Shown piece after piece: positions 23,835-35,275 of a stretch of 64,000 nt of DNA. The DNA is taken from contig CAUEEP010000760.1 of the NCBI GenBank assembly GCA_958450365.1, positions 2,402,962 to 2,466,961 on the forward strand. The letters are read 5' to 3'. The translations under genes and the position numbers were made by a program. Source of the stretch: Mesorhabditis belari (Eukaryota > Nematoda > Chromadorea > Rhabditida > Rhabditidae). The stretch's first letter is position 1. Every line of letters starts with the position of its first letter. The notes under the pieces were generated by a model. That model saw only the letters and a program-made list of their open reading frames with translations, made no database searches and was not told the DNA's origin.

Positions 23835-24265
23835 AAAAATTCTAGGAAAAAGAGTCTTTTAGAGGAAATTCCTAATATCCTATTCATTTTTTTCGAATCA
23901 CAAGATAAAGCTTTTGATTTCGTAGGTGAAATGGGTTCTATGAGAAGACAGCGAAAAGGTGGGTGCTGCTTTTTGGATGGATTAGTCAGTGCTACACCAA
24001 GAACCAATGTTCAGCTGGATTTTTCACCCCTTAAGCTCTTTAATGTTTCAAAGAGAAAAGAAAATATCCATTTTCGAATTTTAGCCGTTTGAAAGAATTA
24101 GTCGATTGTCGATCACAGATCCGTGAAAAAGGCTTTTTGTTTTTTAAAAGTGGCAAAAAGTGATTCGAAATGTGAATTTTTCTGCAATCATCTTAGCGAT
24201 CCATCACGTAAATTGGTAAACAACGATTTCTCTCTCTTGAAAAACTTTTCAATGACATACAGAGT
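23835..24265. other. No gene confirmed
   Basis: A plus-strand frame at 24123-24323 contains CEFFCNHLSDPSRK-like sequence without recognised homology. No supported splice sites. Confidence 0.4.
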
Positions 24266-24269
24266 GTTC

Positions 24270-25215
24270 TGTATGGAGGATTCTTTTAGTAGATTAGCTC
24301 TCAAGCGCCCAGTTCAATTCTAATGTGTTAAATGTTATCTAAAATATTGAAGCTCTTAATCTTGGCTACATTTATGTATTAAAAGTTTTCCAATAGGAGA
24401 TATACAGCTCATTTTACAAGTCATTGAATAAGGTCCAAGGTGCTCAGTATTTACAGCGACTTCTTTTAGTAAATTAGCTCTCAAGCGCCAAGTTCAATTC
24501 TAATGTGTTAAATGTTATCTAAAATATTAAAGCTCTTATTCTTAGCTACATTTATGTACTCAAAGTTTCCCAATTAAAGATAGACAACTCATTTTACAAG
24601 CTCTTGAATGAGTACTAGTTGAAAAATACTCAATTTTTACTTTTTTCATTGTGGCACTAAAGGAAATTGACTTGAATTGAATTGAGATTGAAATCACTCA
24701 AACTTGAGTAAGAAAATTCGATCAAAAACCCATCTTAATGTTATTCATTGGTGTTAAATAGTATTTTAACATTAAATAAATATTGAAAAACGTTTTCTTT
24801 CAATTTATTATAATGAAAATCGTCAAAATGGCAAAATGCCGGAGAGGGATAACTGGTACTTATTCAATGACTTGTAAAATGAGTTGTATATCTCCTATTG
24901 GAAAACTTTTAATACATAAATGTAGCCAAGATTAAGGGCTTTAATATTTTATATAACACTTAACACATTAGAAATGAACTTGGCGCTTGAGAGCTGTTCA
25001 ACTAAATGAAGTCGCTGTAAATACCGAGCACCTTGTACCATATTCAAGAGCTTGTAAGATGAGTTGTCTATCTTCAATCAGAAAACTTTTAATACGTAAA
25101 TGTAGCCAAGATTAAGGGCTTCAATATTTTATATAACACTTAACACATTGGGGTTGAACTTGGCGCTTGAGAGCTATTCAACTAAAAGAAGTCTCCGGAA
25201 ATACTGAGCACCTTG
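24270..25215. repeat. Four-copy inverted repeat (two direct, two inverted)
   Basis: A unit of about 170 bp (AAATTAGCTCTCAAGCGCCA through CATTTTACAAG) occurs at about 24285-24430 and 24465-24610. It recurs in inverse at about 24870-25020 and 25045-25195. The spacer at about 24620-24860 is AT-rich. Confidence 0.85.
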
Positions 25216-25219
25216 TACA

Positions 25220-25955
25220 GTAACACGGAATAACACAGAAAGTTCCGAAAATAGGAAGTTCGTGCGAAAAAAGAATTGAGATAATTTTTGGACGATAGGT
25301 GAATGGTTTTTGCCATAAAAGATAAGCACAAAAACCGATAATTGAGAACAAAATAAGTGAAAAGATCTTCGGCGAACACGAGAAAAGAAATACGTGAAGA
25401 GAACAATCATCAACCGGCAACTTCTTTTCCCATTTCACTCTTGTTCTCCTCCTCCTCGGCCAATATGGTTGGTTCGACCAATGGGGAACTACCAGTCTTG
25501 AAATTGGAAAGTTACTCGAAGTCATCAATCCACAACAGCACATTAATCTAAACCTAAATTGATCATGTGTTTTCCTCGATTTTGACTTATCTCTAACGAT
25601 CTTTGCCTTCCCAGCCCTTTCTTCCTTACTTTGCCCGTAAATCTTTCAAAGAAAAAACTCCAAGAGCTCTTTTTGCTTGACATTTTAAGGGTACACTCAT
25701 CCTTTCTTTACCCGCTTCCTGCCCTGCCTTTTCTTTACTCAGCTCTTTTTCTCGAATTGGTTTTCAGCAAGGAAATCACTTCTCCTGGGCGCCTAAAATC
25801 TATTTGAGATAAGGACTTGGTTTTGTTCTTGTTTTAGAAAATCTAGGTATTTAGGTACTGATTCTGTGCTAATTTAAACCTTAAATTTACTTGACTTAAT
25901 TTACTTAAACAATACTTGACTTATTCGTGCGTCCATTTCACAAGTCTGGGCCTCA
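25220..25955. other. No gene confirmed
   Basis: All three minus-strand frames are partly open across 25178-25543, giving overlapping hydrophobic peptides. A plus-strand ORF covers 25357-25551. None has a recognised motif, and several overlapping open frames in one place argue for chance. Confidence 0.4.
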
Positions 25956-25959
25956 AAGC

Positions 25960-26095
25960 CGCCGGGCCTCGAAGCCTCTCGCTTACCTGCCCAGCCAACG
26001 AAGCCCAGCCAACCCTAGCCAAGCCAAGCCAAGCCAAACCGTTATTCAAGTCTTAAACGAACTTACGAATCGTCTCATAGAGCTCTATCAATAAG
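25960..26095. repeat. AAGCC repeat with unique flank, direct copy at 28490-28605
   Basis: AGCCAAGCCAAGCCAAACCGTT, then GAACTTACGAATCGTCTCAT, occurs here and again at about 28525-28605 in the same orientation. This is a dispersed element with a simple-repeat core. Confidence 0.75.
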
Positions 26096-26099
26096 CTAC

Positions 26100-26330
26100 A
26101 CCGACACGTTTCCCCTTGCCGCCATAAGGCCAAGGAAGGGCCTTATGCCTTTTCTTCTTTCTTTCTTTCTTCCTTTCATCTTCCCCTTTGTATTTCCCTC
26201 TTTCTCTTGGCAAGTTAGGGTATCGGAGAGCTCAATGATTAAAGCAAAAGGTTGCAAGGTGGATCGGAAACCAAAGGTCGAGGGTTCAATCTCTTCTCCA
26301 GGAAATCTACTTTGCCTTTTGAATTTCTTC
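26100..26330. mobile_element. tRNA-derived SINE-like element
   Basis: GCCGCCATAAGGCCAAGG and a TTCTTTC run are followed by a tRNA-like segment (A-box-like GAGAGCTCAATGATT near 26225; B box GGGTTCAATCTC near 26282). The same combination appears inverted at 37540-37740, which supports a SINE family and not a functional tRNA. Confidence 0.6.
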
Positions 26331-26334
26331 ACTT

Positions 26335-28110
26335 CCTTATTTCACTTCTTTCACTTAATAGCAATAGCATAGCCCAAGCTTTTGACCCTTTAATCATTTG
26401 ATCATTTGACCAGAGCTTTCCTAGATGAGCCTTAATTTCACTTCTTTCACTTCTTTCACTTTTTTATTGTACTGTATCGAAGTTAGACTCGAGATTAAAG
26501 TTAACCTCCTTGAGCTTCGATTTCTGCATGTTCGAAAGTTGACTACCAATTGACTACCAATCCAATCTTGACTTTTTCTCATCATTTCATTTCCGTTTAA
26601 ATTACTCACCTGACTCTCTGTGGTTGTTTCAGGCTATACTAGTTTTCCCTTTCTATTTGCTCTTTCTATTTTTAGCTTCACGTTTGCCGAATGATTGATA
26701 GAATGCCCACATTGATCATAAAATCAACATTCTTTTCATTTCAAGAATCGAATCTAATTGAATAACCTTTTCAATTCAATTTCAATTCAATTCAATTATC
26801 CTTTCAATGGCTCCAGTCGATCGAACTTTTCCATCAATGAATAAGTCCGATTTCTTCAAATCATTTTAATCTTTCTTTTCTTTTCGAAAGGATCAACATC
26901 GTTTGATCGTTCATCTCATTGATCTCCTCTCATTCATCGCATTCATCCCATTTTTTCTCCTTTTCACTCAAATCGTTCATTTTCAATGACTTCTGACTCA
27001 CCACTTTGTTCGTGAAATTCTTTTCTTTTCGTTTCTCTTTTCTTTTCTCTTTTGTTTCTCTTTTCTTTTCTCTTTTCTCTTCCCAAAAATACCCAATTCA
27101 TTCACTCTTAAGCTCATTATCGAAACGCCAAAAAAAACTCGAAAATCCACTTGACTACAGCCATTTTTTATCGGGGGTTATTTTCCATATGCTGCTTTTC
27201 ATAAATTCAAAATCGAAATTGAAATTGGCCAGCTGATTGTTTGAGTCACAAATTGAATTAGAAAAGGAAAACTTGGAAAACAAGAATGAGTAGGAAGTTA
27301 CGCAAACAAATCTCATTTTTAAGTACTTTTCCCGCTACTCAAATGTTTCAATTTTCACAATTTTCACAATTTTCCATCAATTTTCCATCAATTTTCAAAA
27401 TCTCCAAATCATTTTCAATTTTGCATTACAAAAAGCCCCCGATTGCGTAATTCTGTGCTGAGAAAAGCAAAGAAAATTTACAAGAAAAGCTTTTTGCATC
27501 ACAATTTTATTGCTCTCAAATTGGGGCCTTCTTGAAAACTCGTAAATTTTCCAAAAATTCCACTTCCGTTTTATTTTCACTCGAAATTCTAAATCTAATA
27601 TGAGAAGCTGTATTTTGAGAAGCTGAAAGTTTAAAAAACACTCCAAGAATAAAAAGAAAGGATTTAAGAAAACAATTCCCGGTTTGAGTAATTCCGTAAC
27701 TCTTCTACGTTGAAATTGACTTGATTGAACGTGTAACTTTCTCATAAATCATCGAATTTTACGAAAAGAAACAAAGAAAGCTTTTTTACGTGATTGTTTT
27801 TCGGAAAATCGGAAAGCACGGGAAAATGTCACGGAAATGAACCTAATTCTCTCGTGATTTCGTCATTTGATTGAATGGGGTTCAAGAATACAAGATGAAG
27901 GAGGACATCTAGGAAATATTTTTGGAAACACGTGAGTGGAATGGGTTAAGTAATAGGGAATGGGTTAAAATAGGGAATGGGTTAAAATAGGGAATAGATT
28001 AAGGAAATCACGAGACTATGCGTTTTCTAAGAGAAGTTGGCATCGGTGTTCTAACAATGGGCAAGTTCCGTCCCGAACCTATCCCCACCCCCGTTTTCTG
28101 GACCAGAACT
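26335..28110. other. T-rich low-complexity region, no gene seen
   Basis: Contains runs such as TTCACTTCTTTCAC, TCTTTTCTTTTCTC and repeated GGAATGGGTTAAAATAG (27945-28000). Minus-strand ORFs at 27395-27745 have no recognised domain. Confidence 0.5.
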
Positions 28111-28249
28111 TGATTAATTTCCGGCTTTTGAATGGAAAACGCTTAAGTCATTCAGAAAAACGAAAAAAATAATTTTCTTTCCAGAATCTAAAATTAGGTT
28201 TGTGATTGGTTTCGGAATGAAAGCAATTTTTACAACTTTGGCCACGATA

Positions 28250-28570
28250 AGACCAAAAAAAAGCCAAAGCCAAAGCCAAAAAGCCAAAAGTGAAGCCAAA
28301 GCCAAGGGCTGCAATTGTCCTGGCCGAATTTTCAATCTTACTGTAGGATTTGGCCTTGTTGAATTTGAGCTTGTTGGATTTGGATTTGGCCTGGCTTGGC
28401 TTGACTTGGCTTGACTTGATGGCCTGGAAAATCGGCCCTAGGCAACAGTGATACTCAAAGCTGTTTCTAGGGCTGATTTTCCTGGCCAAGTCAGGGCAAA
28501 GTCAAGCCAAAGCCAAAGCCAAGCCAAGCCAAGCCAAGACAAGCCAAGCCAAGTCAAACCGTTAGTCAAG
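28250..28570. repeat. AAGCC-type repeats in inverted arms
   Basis: AGCCAAAGCC units at 28258-28310 face GGCTTGACTTGGCTTGACTT at about 28385-28415 and then AGCCAAGCC units again at 28495-28560. Overlapping ORFs here are repeat artefacts. Confidence 0.8.
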
Positions 28571-28639
28571 ACTTAACCGAACTTACGAATCGTCTCATAG
28601 AGCGGATGTACTCTTAAAAAAGGAATAGAAAAACTTAAA

Positions 28640-28965
28640 AACAGGATTATTCATTAGACTGTCCAGAAAGTCTTTTTGCTCTTTTTCGTATTTCCGTTTA
28701 AAACCAACAAAGTTTGGATGGAATTTTAAGCAATAGGATCAATACCAAAGCTGCCTGTCCAAAGCTGACTGTCGAAAAAGTCTTTTCGTTCCTTTTCGTA
28801 CATCGTTTCCTGAAAAATAACAAATTCACCAATAAGCCTATGGATTTCTCTGAATAGAAAGTGTTTCTTGTTCAATTTCCCATCTTTTTAAGTCAATTTG
28901 GGCTCACTTTCAAGTAAATTCGAGAGTGAAAACTTGTTTTTACAACTATTAAGTGTCCGCTTATC
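28640..28965. repeat. Partial R1-family copy, inverted
   Basis: GACTGTCCAGAAAGTCTTTT (about 28659) and AACAAATTCACCAATAAGCC followed by TTTCCCATCTTTTTAAGTCA match the R1 ends at 3645-4160 and 42530-43215 in inverse orientation. Confidence 0.7.
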
Positions 28966-28969
28966 AAGA

Positions 28970-29580
28970 GAGACCAAAAAAAATTAGCAAGTGCTCAAAA
29001 AAGTCTGCTTTTTTGTTTCTTTTTCGGAATCTCACGGGTTAACTTTCTGGATAGCTTAATATTATAGGTCTATGCAGTCAGCATTTCAATGAAATTTTGA
29101 AAAAAATTCGGTTAGCCATTAGACTTCAAAGGGTTTTACGACTAAAGAACACTTCAGCACGTCCCCAGCTCCACTAACTATAAGTTTTTCTCATCTCCAC
29201 ATTGTTGTTTTGTTTTTTGTTATTTTTATTGTAAAAAAAAAGTCGTACAACAACTATAAATATTATGAATATTTTCCTCTTTCTTCAAAGAAATCACCTG
29301 GGAGAGCCTCTCATTGAACTCAGAATTTCCGCCAATCGTAATATTCTTTCCGTATTAGTTCTTTTTTCTCATCAAGCAAAACACCTGTGAAAAATTAGTG
29401 GTTTTTGTCCGGAGAGAAACTGTAAAGTAAAAACACAGCTTTAACGATAGCATTTTGGAGAAAATTGGGCTCAAATTTCGATTCGCGATTTGTGTGAGAA
29501 AATCTGTAGTTTAGAGTACTTTTTGATTTAAAAAGCTCAGAAAAAAATGCATAGGAAAATCTTTCGCTTTTGAAAAGGAT
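28970..29580. other. No gene seen
   Basis: AT-rich. Shares a stretch (AGTCTGCTTTTTTGTTTCTT, then CTCACGGGTTAA) with the inverse near 22400-22460, so part of it is another dispersed repeat. Confidence 0.45.
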
Positions 29581-29790
29581 GTACTTCGCTTCCTAGGATG
29601 TACTTCCTAGAATGCTACTTGCTAGAATGTACTTCCTAGAATGTACTTGCTAGAATGTACCTCCTAGAATGTACCTCCTAGGATGTACCTCCTAGAATGT
29701 ACTTCCTAGAATGTACTTGCTAGAATGTACTTCCTAGAATGTACTTCCTAGAATGTACTTGCTAGAATGTACTTGCTAGAATTTAATTAG
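29580..29790. repeat. 14-bp minisatellite
   Basis: About 14 copies of GAATGTACTTCCTA, with variants CTTGCTA and CCTCCTA. Confidence 0.95.
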
Positions 29791-30284
29791 TTCTTTTAAA
29801 GTTAAGTCTGTATGATGATTAGTATGATATAATATCTTTAGATCATTGAGAAACGAGGCTTGATGATTGATCTCTCTTCAAAGGGTCAACAAATAGATTT
29901 GACCCAAAAACATTGTTGAACTTGCTTCTTGATCTGCGAATTTCTATGTTCACTACAGGGATTTTGTTGAAAATATTTTACTATACTATTTTACTTTATT
30001 TTGTAGTGGAAATATCCAGAAATAGTGAACATTTCTTCACTATATCTTTGCAAGAAATGAGCTCAAGAGTTCAAAGAGAAATTTCTCAATGCTTGTGCTT
30101 TTTGTAGTGATTGGTTTAGCGGTGATGTTGGGTGTGGTATTAATAATTTAAAGAATGAATAAAAAAAGTCAGAATGAACTTGAAGTTGTCAATCTTACAA
30201 TTGGGAAACTAGAAACTTTTGAAATCAAATGCACTGAAATTTACTTCTAATACCTTCCTTTAGGAACCAATTATAATTACCATA

Positions 30285-30500
30285 TTCTCTCTAATATTAG
30301 TACACCCCAGCCAAGCCGAGTTGGTGACTATTTTACGGTTTCCAAGCTTTTGCAGAAGCTCAACACTCTAATCCCCCACTAGATCTCATTGTCAGCTACA
30401 TTTTCCGACCCCACATCGATAGGTTCTGATAAGCGGTTCTCGAGATTTCGAGCAATTTAGGCAAAGCTCAATGTGCTACTATTAGAGAGAATACGGTAAG
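30285..30500. mobile_element. TACCGTATT-type MITE, copy 1
   Basis: Left end ACCATATTCTCTCTAATATT (about 30278) is the inverse of ATTAGAGAGAATACGGTA near 30482. Interior CGGTTTCCAAGCTTTTGCAG and TCGATAGGTTCTGATAAGCG recur in inverse at 40437-40662. No coding sequence. Confidence 0.85.
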
Positions 30501-30794
30501 CGAGAGAGTATGTGTGTCTGTCTGTCTGTTCCGCTGTTTTGGAAAAAATGGCTGCACCAATCGATCTGAAAATTAAGAAGTGTTTGGAAAGTTTTCCAAA
30601 AAAGCAAATAGAAGTAAGGCGGCAAACGGAATTGAACTTGAGGGCCAAAATTGGATAGGTTTTGGAGGCTAGCACACTATCCCCTAGGACGCCTTTGCTT
30701 TTACTGCTTTTGGCGTTTTCTTCAAGATAAGGTCGCGGTTTGGCAAAGATTATGGAAACCTCGAACATGTTTTTCTCGAGTTGGAACTAGGGCA

Positions 30795-30870
30795 GATTAA
30801 AAACTGACGAGCCACCAGGACTCGAACCCGCGGCCTTTTGCTTCCCAGGCAACTGTGCTAACCATTTCAC
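30795..30870 (-). tRNA. tRNA-like sequence (probably a relic or SINE head)
   Basis: On the minus strand an A box (TGGTGAAATGG), an anticodon-stem-like hairpin with loop CTGGGAA, and a B box (GGGTTCGAGTCC) are spaced as in a tRNA of about 72 nt. The T stem pairs at only three positions and the acceptor stem is poor. It is more likely a decayed or SINE-derived copy than a working tRNA. Confidence 0.35.
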
Positions 30871-30879
30871 CAGAACGCA

Positions 30880-33015
30880 TTTGATCTCCCTTACTCCAAC
30901 TCTCGAAAAACAAGGCGCCTTGGGGAAAAAATAGAAAATACATGTTTCTTTGAATTCTACGGAAGCGTTTTGTAGCTAGGTCCACTTTCGAAAGTCGGTG
31001 TTTTGTTGAAACAGTTCCCTCGTGAACTTCAATACTTTCAAGCTTCACTTCTAATATTTGCCTTTAAGAACCAATGATACAATCGAACGTACAGAACGTA
31101 ATTTACATATAAAATCTTGATTATATCAAGCCTGATGATCCAGATCAACCCAGAACTTTCCTTGCAAATTTTCTAGCCTTTTCTCTTTCTCTTTCTTCAC
31201 CAGACTTTGTGTTTTGAATAAGAACCTATTAGAATAAGAATAAGAATAAGAATAGTCGGTGACGCAACTTCTTTTCAAATTTTACATGATTTAGCGCTAT
31301 CTTTACAACTTTTTTGATGAGATTAAGTAAATTGCTTATTGTTTAGATATAAAGTTGAAGAAAAATTCTGTACTGCCTTCATCAGCAACAAAATAGAATT
31401 GCCGAAAGTTTTGAAAGAGTGAAAACGGTCATTTTTCCCGACAAGTTGCTCGAAGACTTTCAAAAATCGTATTTCGAGTCGTTTTCAGCTTCGTTCTTTA
31501 CGATTTTTATCAGAATTTAATCTTGAAATTGTTTAGTTGCTTAAGAAAAATGCTTTGCTTGGCTACTTATACTCTAAGAAGTGTCAAAAAAATTGGAGGC
31601 TTTATTTTCTTGCAAATGAAGACGAATAATGACAGATTTTTCTTCAATTTTGTTGCTAAAGATGAGAAAAATGAGGAATTGAGACCATGCTCAACACTAT
31701 GACACAGACTATGGCACAAAGCACGTCAAGGAGGCCATTCTCAACATTTTGATTATCAAAAAGATTGGAAAAATAACGCAGAAAAGAATGCCAAAAGGTA
31801 TAACAATACCAAAATAAAAAAACGACAATAACAATACCAAAAAATACCAATACAAAGCAATGACAATACCAAAACAACAACAATAACAATATCAGCAATA
31901 CCAAAACAACAACAATACCATAATTTCGAGAAAATCTGTAGAAAACACTCAAATTTATCTAGTAACTTCTTGAATTTCTGTTCTTAAATTTCTGTTTCTG
32001 TTTCTTAACCGTTTTCCGAAGTTCACAAGACTAGACGCCAGACATTTCCCAGACATTTACCCTCCTTTTTTTTCAATCTTTGTGCGCCTAATGAGCACAC
32101 TACGTCAACAAATTGATTAAATGATTCAAAGAATTTGAAACATTGCCACATCATAAAAACACAAATGTACCGTATTCCCTAAAGAGGTTTTTTTCTTTGA
32201 AAATTTCTTCTTTGACAATTTCTCCTTTGAAAATTTCTCGTTTGTATCTTTAGTTCAAAAATAGAAACAGATGAACCACGTGCTTCAAACAAAATAGCAA
32301 AAAGCAACGAAATCCCTTGACAACTTGCTATACAATCCGCAAATTCAATTAGTTGCATGTAGTCATTGAAACTTTTGCGATGTATTTTGGGAAAAGTTTC
32401 GGATTATCCGAGTTGATGTCTTTTTGAGGAATTGAAGAATGGAGAGGCCTGAGGAATTGAAGAATGGAGAGGCCTGAGGAATTGAAGAATGGAGAGTAAA
32501 TGAGAGACCGACATTTCGGAATTGTTTGCGATAAACAATGGACGAGTTTTTGCGAAATGGGTAAATAAGGAAAAGTTGTTGAGGTTCGGAGTTGATTCGG
32601 AGTTGATTCGGAAATGAGTTTTGGAAATTGGCTTGGCTAGACATTTGAAATGTTGTGTGGAAAATAAGCTAGAAGAGTCCATAGAACTACAACAAACGTC
32701 AATAGAACTACAACATACAGAAGAGTCAATAGAACTACAACATACAACAAACGAAAACTTGACTTGACAAATCTTGATGAAAACTTGACAAATCCGTGTA
32801 CTTCATCGCATTTTAAGAGGAATGGAAATTCTGAAATTCACATAGAACAGGTAGAATCCTTAAACGAATTGAAAGAAGAGGAAATGTCGCTGTTTTTTTT
32901 AAAGTTTTCTTATACCCAAATATGATTAGAGTAGCAAACTGATCAGAAAAAAGATCAAAAAGCAAAGAATTATGATCAGATATCAGTTTTCTGAGTTTTC
33001 TTGAAGATTTAGCTT
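30880..33015. other. Low-complexity region, no gene seen
   Basis: Includes AATACCAAAACAACAACAAT-type repeats at 31795-31925, three 25-bp copies of GAGGAATTGAAGAATGGAGA at 32425-32500, and AGAACTACAACATACA repeats at 32680-32745. ORFs across these are repeat-driven. Confidence 0.55.
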
Positions 33016-33024
33016 TATATTAAG

Positions 33025-33355
33025 CTGTCCAGAAAGGCTTTTAAACTCGTTTTAATGTTATTTTGTAGAGAAATGATTGGTTTTTCTAATAAAACAAATC
33101 GTAGTTAAATTGGTGTATTTGTTGGTTTTAAACAGAACGAAAAGGAACGAAAAATTTCATCGATTTTGACTGCAACTTCAGACCCTTAAAAAATCAATTA
33201 ACGCGAGCTTTTCAGATTTCAGCATTTCTTTAAGGGCAATTTGTAAATAAACAATAGGACTTTTTGATAAAACAAAACGTAAATCAATTGGCTCATTCTT
33301 TCTTTCAAAAAGTTCCCTTAAAAAAGCAGAAAAGACTTTCTGGCCAGACCTGATA
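33025..33355. repeat. R1-family foldback
   Basis: Ends GCTGTCCAGAAAGGCTTTTA (about 33028) and AAAAGACTTTCTGGCCAGAC (about 33328) are imperfect inverses. Similar termini occur at 28659 and 43220. Confidence 0.65.
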
Positions 33356-33359
33356 TTCA

Positions 33360-34475
33360 GGCAACTTTTCCGAGTCCAAATCTAAACTTAGACAATTCTA
33401 ATTTCTGACTTTTTCAGCTTTCTTTGAATTCTATATTTAGTCTATTTAGTCCCACAGCTACTTTTCTGTACACGTTACTTCCTTTTTTTCTTCCCGCTTC
33501 TTCCTGTTTTTTCCTTCCAGTTTTCTCACATTACGTAACCGACAATCCCTTTTCCCCAATTTGTCTCCAATTCTCCAATTACAGCTTTTCTCATAACTTT
33601 TCAATCATCTCCAATTATAATTTGTTGAAATTATGTACTCCTTGGATTATTCGTTAATCTTTTTCCAGAATTCTATCTTTCAAATCCTAGAAATTGAATG
33701 GGTTCAATAATGCGGGGGTGAAAAGAAATGAAAGCAAATGAATGAAAGCAAATTAATAGGGCACAATTCGAGTGAAAAATTTCGATCTTTTAATCTAATT
33801 TGTAATCGAATTTATTAATCTAATTTCTTTGAGACGGAAAAGATTTGAAGTTCCCGATCAACTTTAGGGGTTCTTTGGAGGAAAAAATAACTCGGAGAAA
33901 GACTCAGAAGAAACTAATTGAGAATGAATATTAAAATACTGTGTTTAATGAGAAAAAAACCTGCAGTTGATTGAATATTAATTGAAAGTTGCGAACATCT
34001 AACAGTTAAAGCAGGTGATTTTTACAGAAATGACCCTTTTTTCCCCAACAAAGCACAGTAAACCGGTGAATTTTTGTACGAGTATTCAGCAAAATTTGTG
34101 TGCACCTAAAGTTTTGCTGAAAATCTCTCTCCCAAGAACGCATATGATACTGGATTTTGGAAAAAGTCAACCATTAGCCAATTCAGCAAATTTCAGCAGT
34201 GAATCAGCAAATTTTGAAGGATTCTTCCCAAAGGCCAACCGACCAACCGGTAGTTTATTGCGATTTTGGTAGTCTTTCATACATTTGTGCCACAAAAAAC
34301 ACAATTACACAAAAAATTTGAAGGAAATTGGTGATTAGGGCGCGACTTTACGATTTTTCCTTTCCACGTACTCGGCTTTTTGTGGTAAAAGTGTCAAAAT
34401 CGAAGATCAAAGCTTCATAAAGTTAACCCATTGATTTGTACACGAACATGGCTGTTTCTAGGCTGGTTTTACGGT
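33360..34475. other. No gene seen
   Basis: T-rich, with incidental ORFs at 33424-33657 and 34015-34272 lacking motifs. Confidence 0.5.
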
Positions 34476-34484
34476 GCCCGTCAA

Positions 34485-34675
34485 TCCGTATTGCCCCCCT
34501 CCCACTCCCCGGTGTCCCCACTCCCCGGTGTCCCCACTCCCTGGTGTCCCCACTCCCTGGTGTCCCCACTCCCTAGTGTCCCCACTCCCTAGTGTCCCAT
34601 CGGTCCTAGGGAATGATCCCTAGTGCCCCATCGGTCCTAGGGAGTGATCCCTAGTGCCCCACCGGTTTTAATAGA
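34485..34675. repeat. 16-bp GC-rich minisatellite
   Basis: Copies of GGTGTCCCCACTCCCT with G/A variants, then a second related pair around CATCGGTCCTAGGGA. It is conspicuously GC-rich for this window. Confidence 0.9.
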
Positions 34676-35000
34676 CCAAGGTTTTAGGCGAAGGGACTGT
34701 TGAAATTCCAGGTCAGAACCATTGACATTGACTTTTTTTGGTTAGCCATAGGTTTTGGCTTTCTGGAACAGCCCAGAACATGACATCAAGGAATTTCCGT
34801 TGAAAATTTTGGTCTAATCGGTTCTTCGACTTTTTGTAGTTGTCGTTCTGATTCTAAAATCGCTCGTGACCTTAATTAAAGAAATTTGTGCTTTCTGAAA
34901 ATAGTACCTATTTTTTCGACGAGTTCAAGTTCTAAAGATGTTTCCAAATAACTCTTTTCAATTGAATTTCCTGAGCTTAATCCCCTCAAACTAATTAATT

Positions 35001-35008
35001 TCTTTCAG
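35001..35008 (+). promoter_or_regulatory. Acceptor-like site upstream of TGF-beta gene 1
   Basis: TCTTTCAG precedes an ATG at 35030 by 21 bases. No upstream exon was recognised, so it could be a spliced-leader acceptor as in many nematode genes. The equivalent site in gene 2 is at 41881-41887. Confidence 0.4.
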
Positions 35009-35275
35009 CTGAGAAGCACCGCAAGCAAAATGGCACAAAAGTTCGGATCATCAATCAAAACAAAAGAAGAAGAGGTGGAGATGGTTAGCCACGCCCAATT
35101 CGAAGAAAAGATATCCATACGGGATACAGATGAAAAGGAGGAGGAGCGAAAGGAGAAAGAGGGAAAAGAAGTGAGCGGGGCGGGCCCTACTGCTGGGGGT
35201 GGAGGCCCGACACGGCCCACTTGCTTCATAAAGGCCCCAATGTTGCCCAGAAAATCCTCAGTTATTCCACTGACA

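Noticed and set aside
25174..25551. Overlapping ORFs up to 121 codons on both strands
   Set aside because: Up to four frames open at once, no recognised motif, no splice support.
30795..30870. Functional tRNA gene
   Set aside because: A and B boxes are present but acceptor and T stems pair poorly, so it is listed only as tRNA-like. The same reasoning was applied to the tRNA-like segments at 6.6-7.5, 19.7-20.1, 26.2, 37.5-37.8, 46.0-46.4, 54.0 and 57.0 kb.
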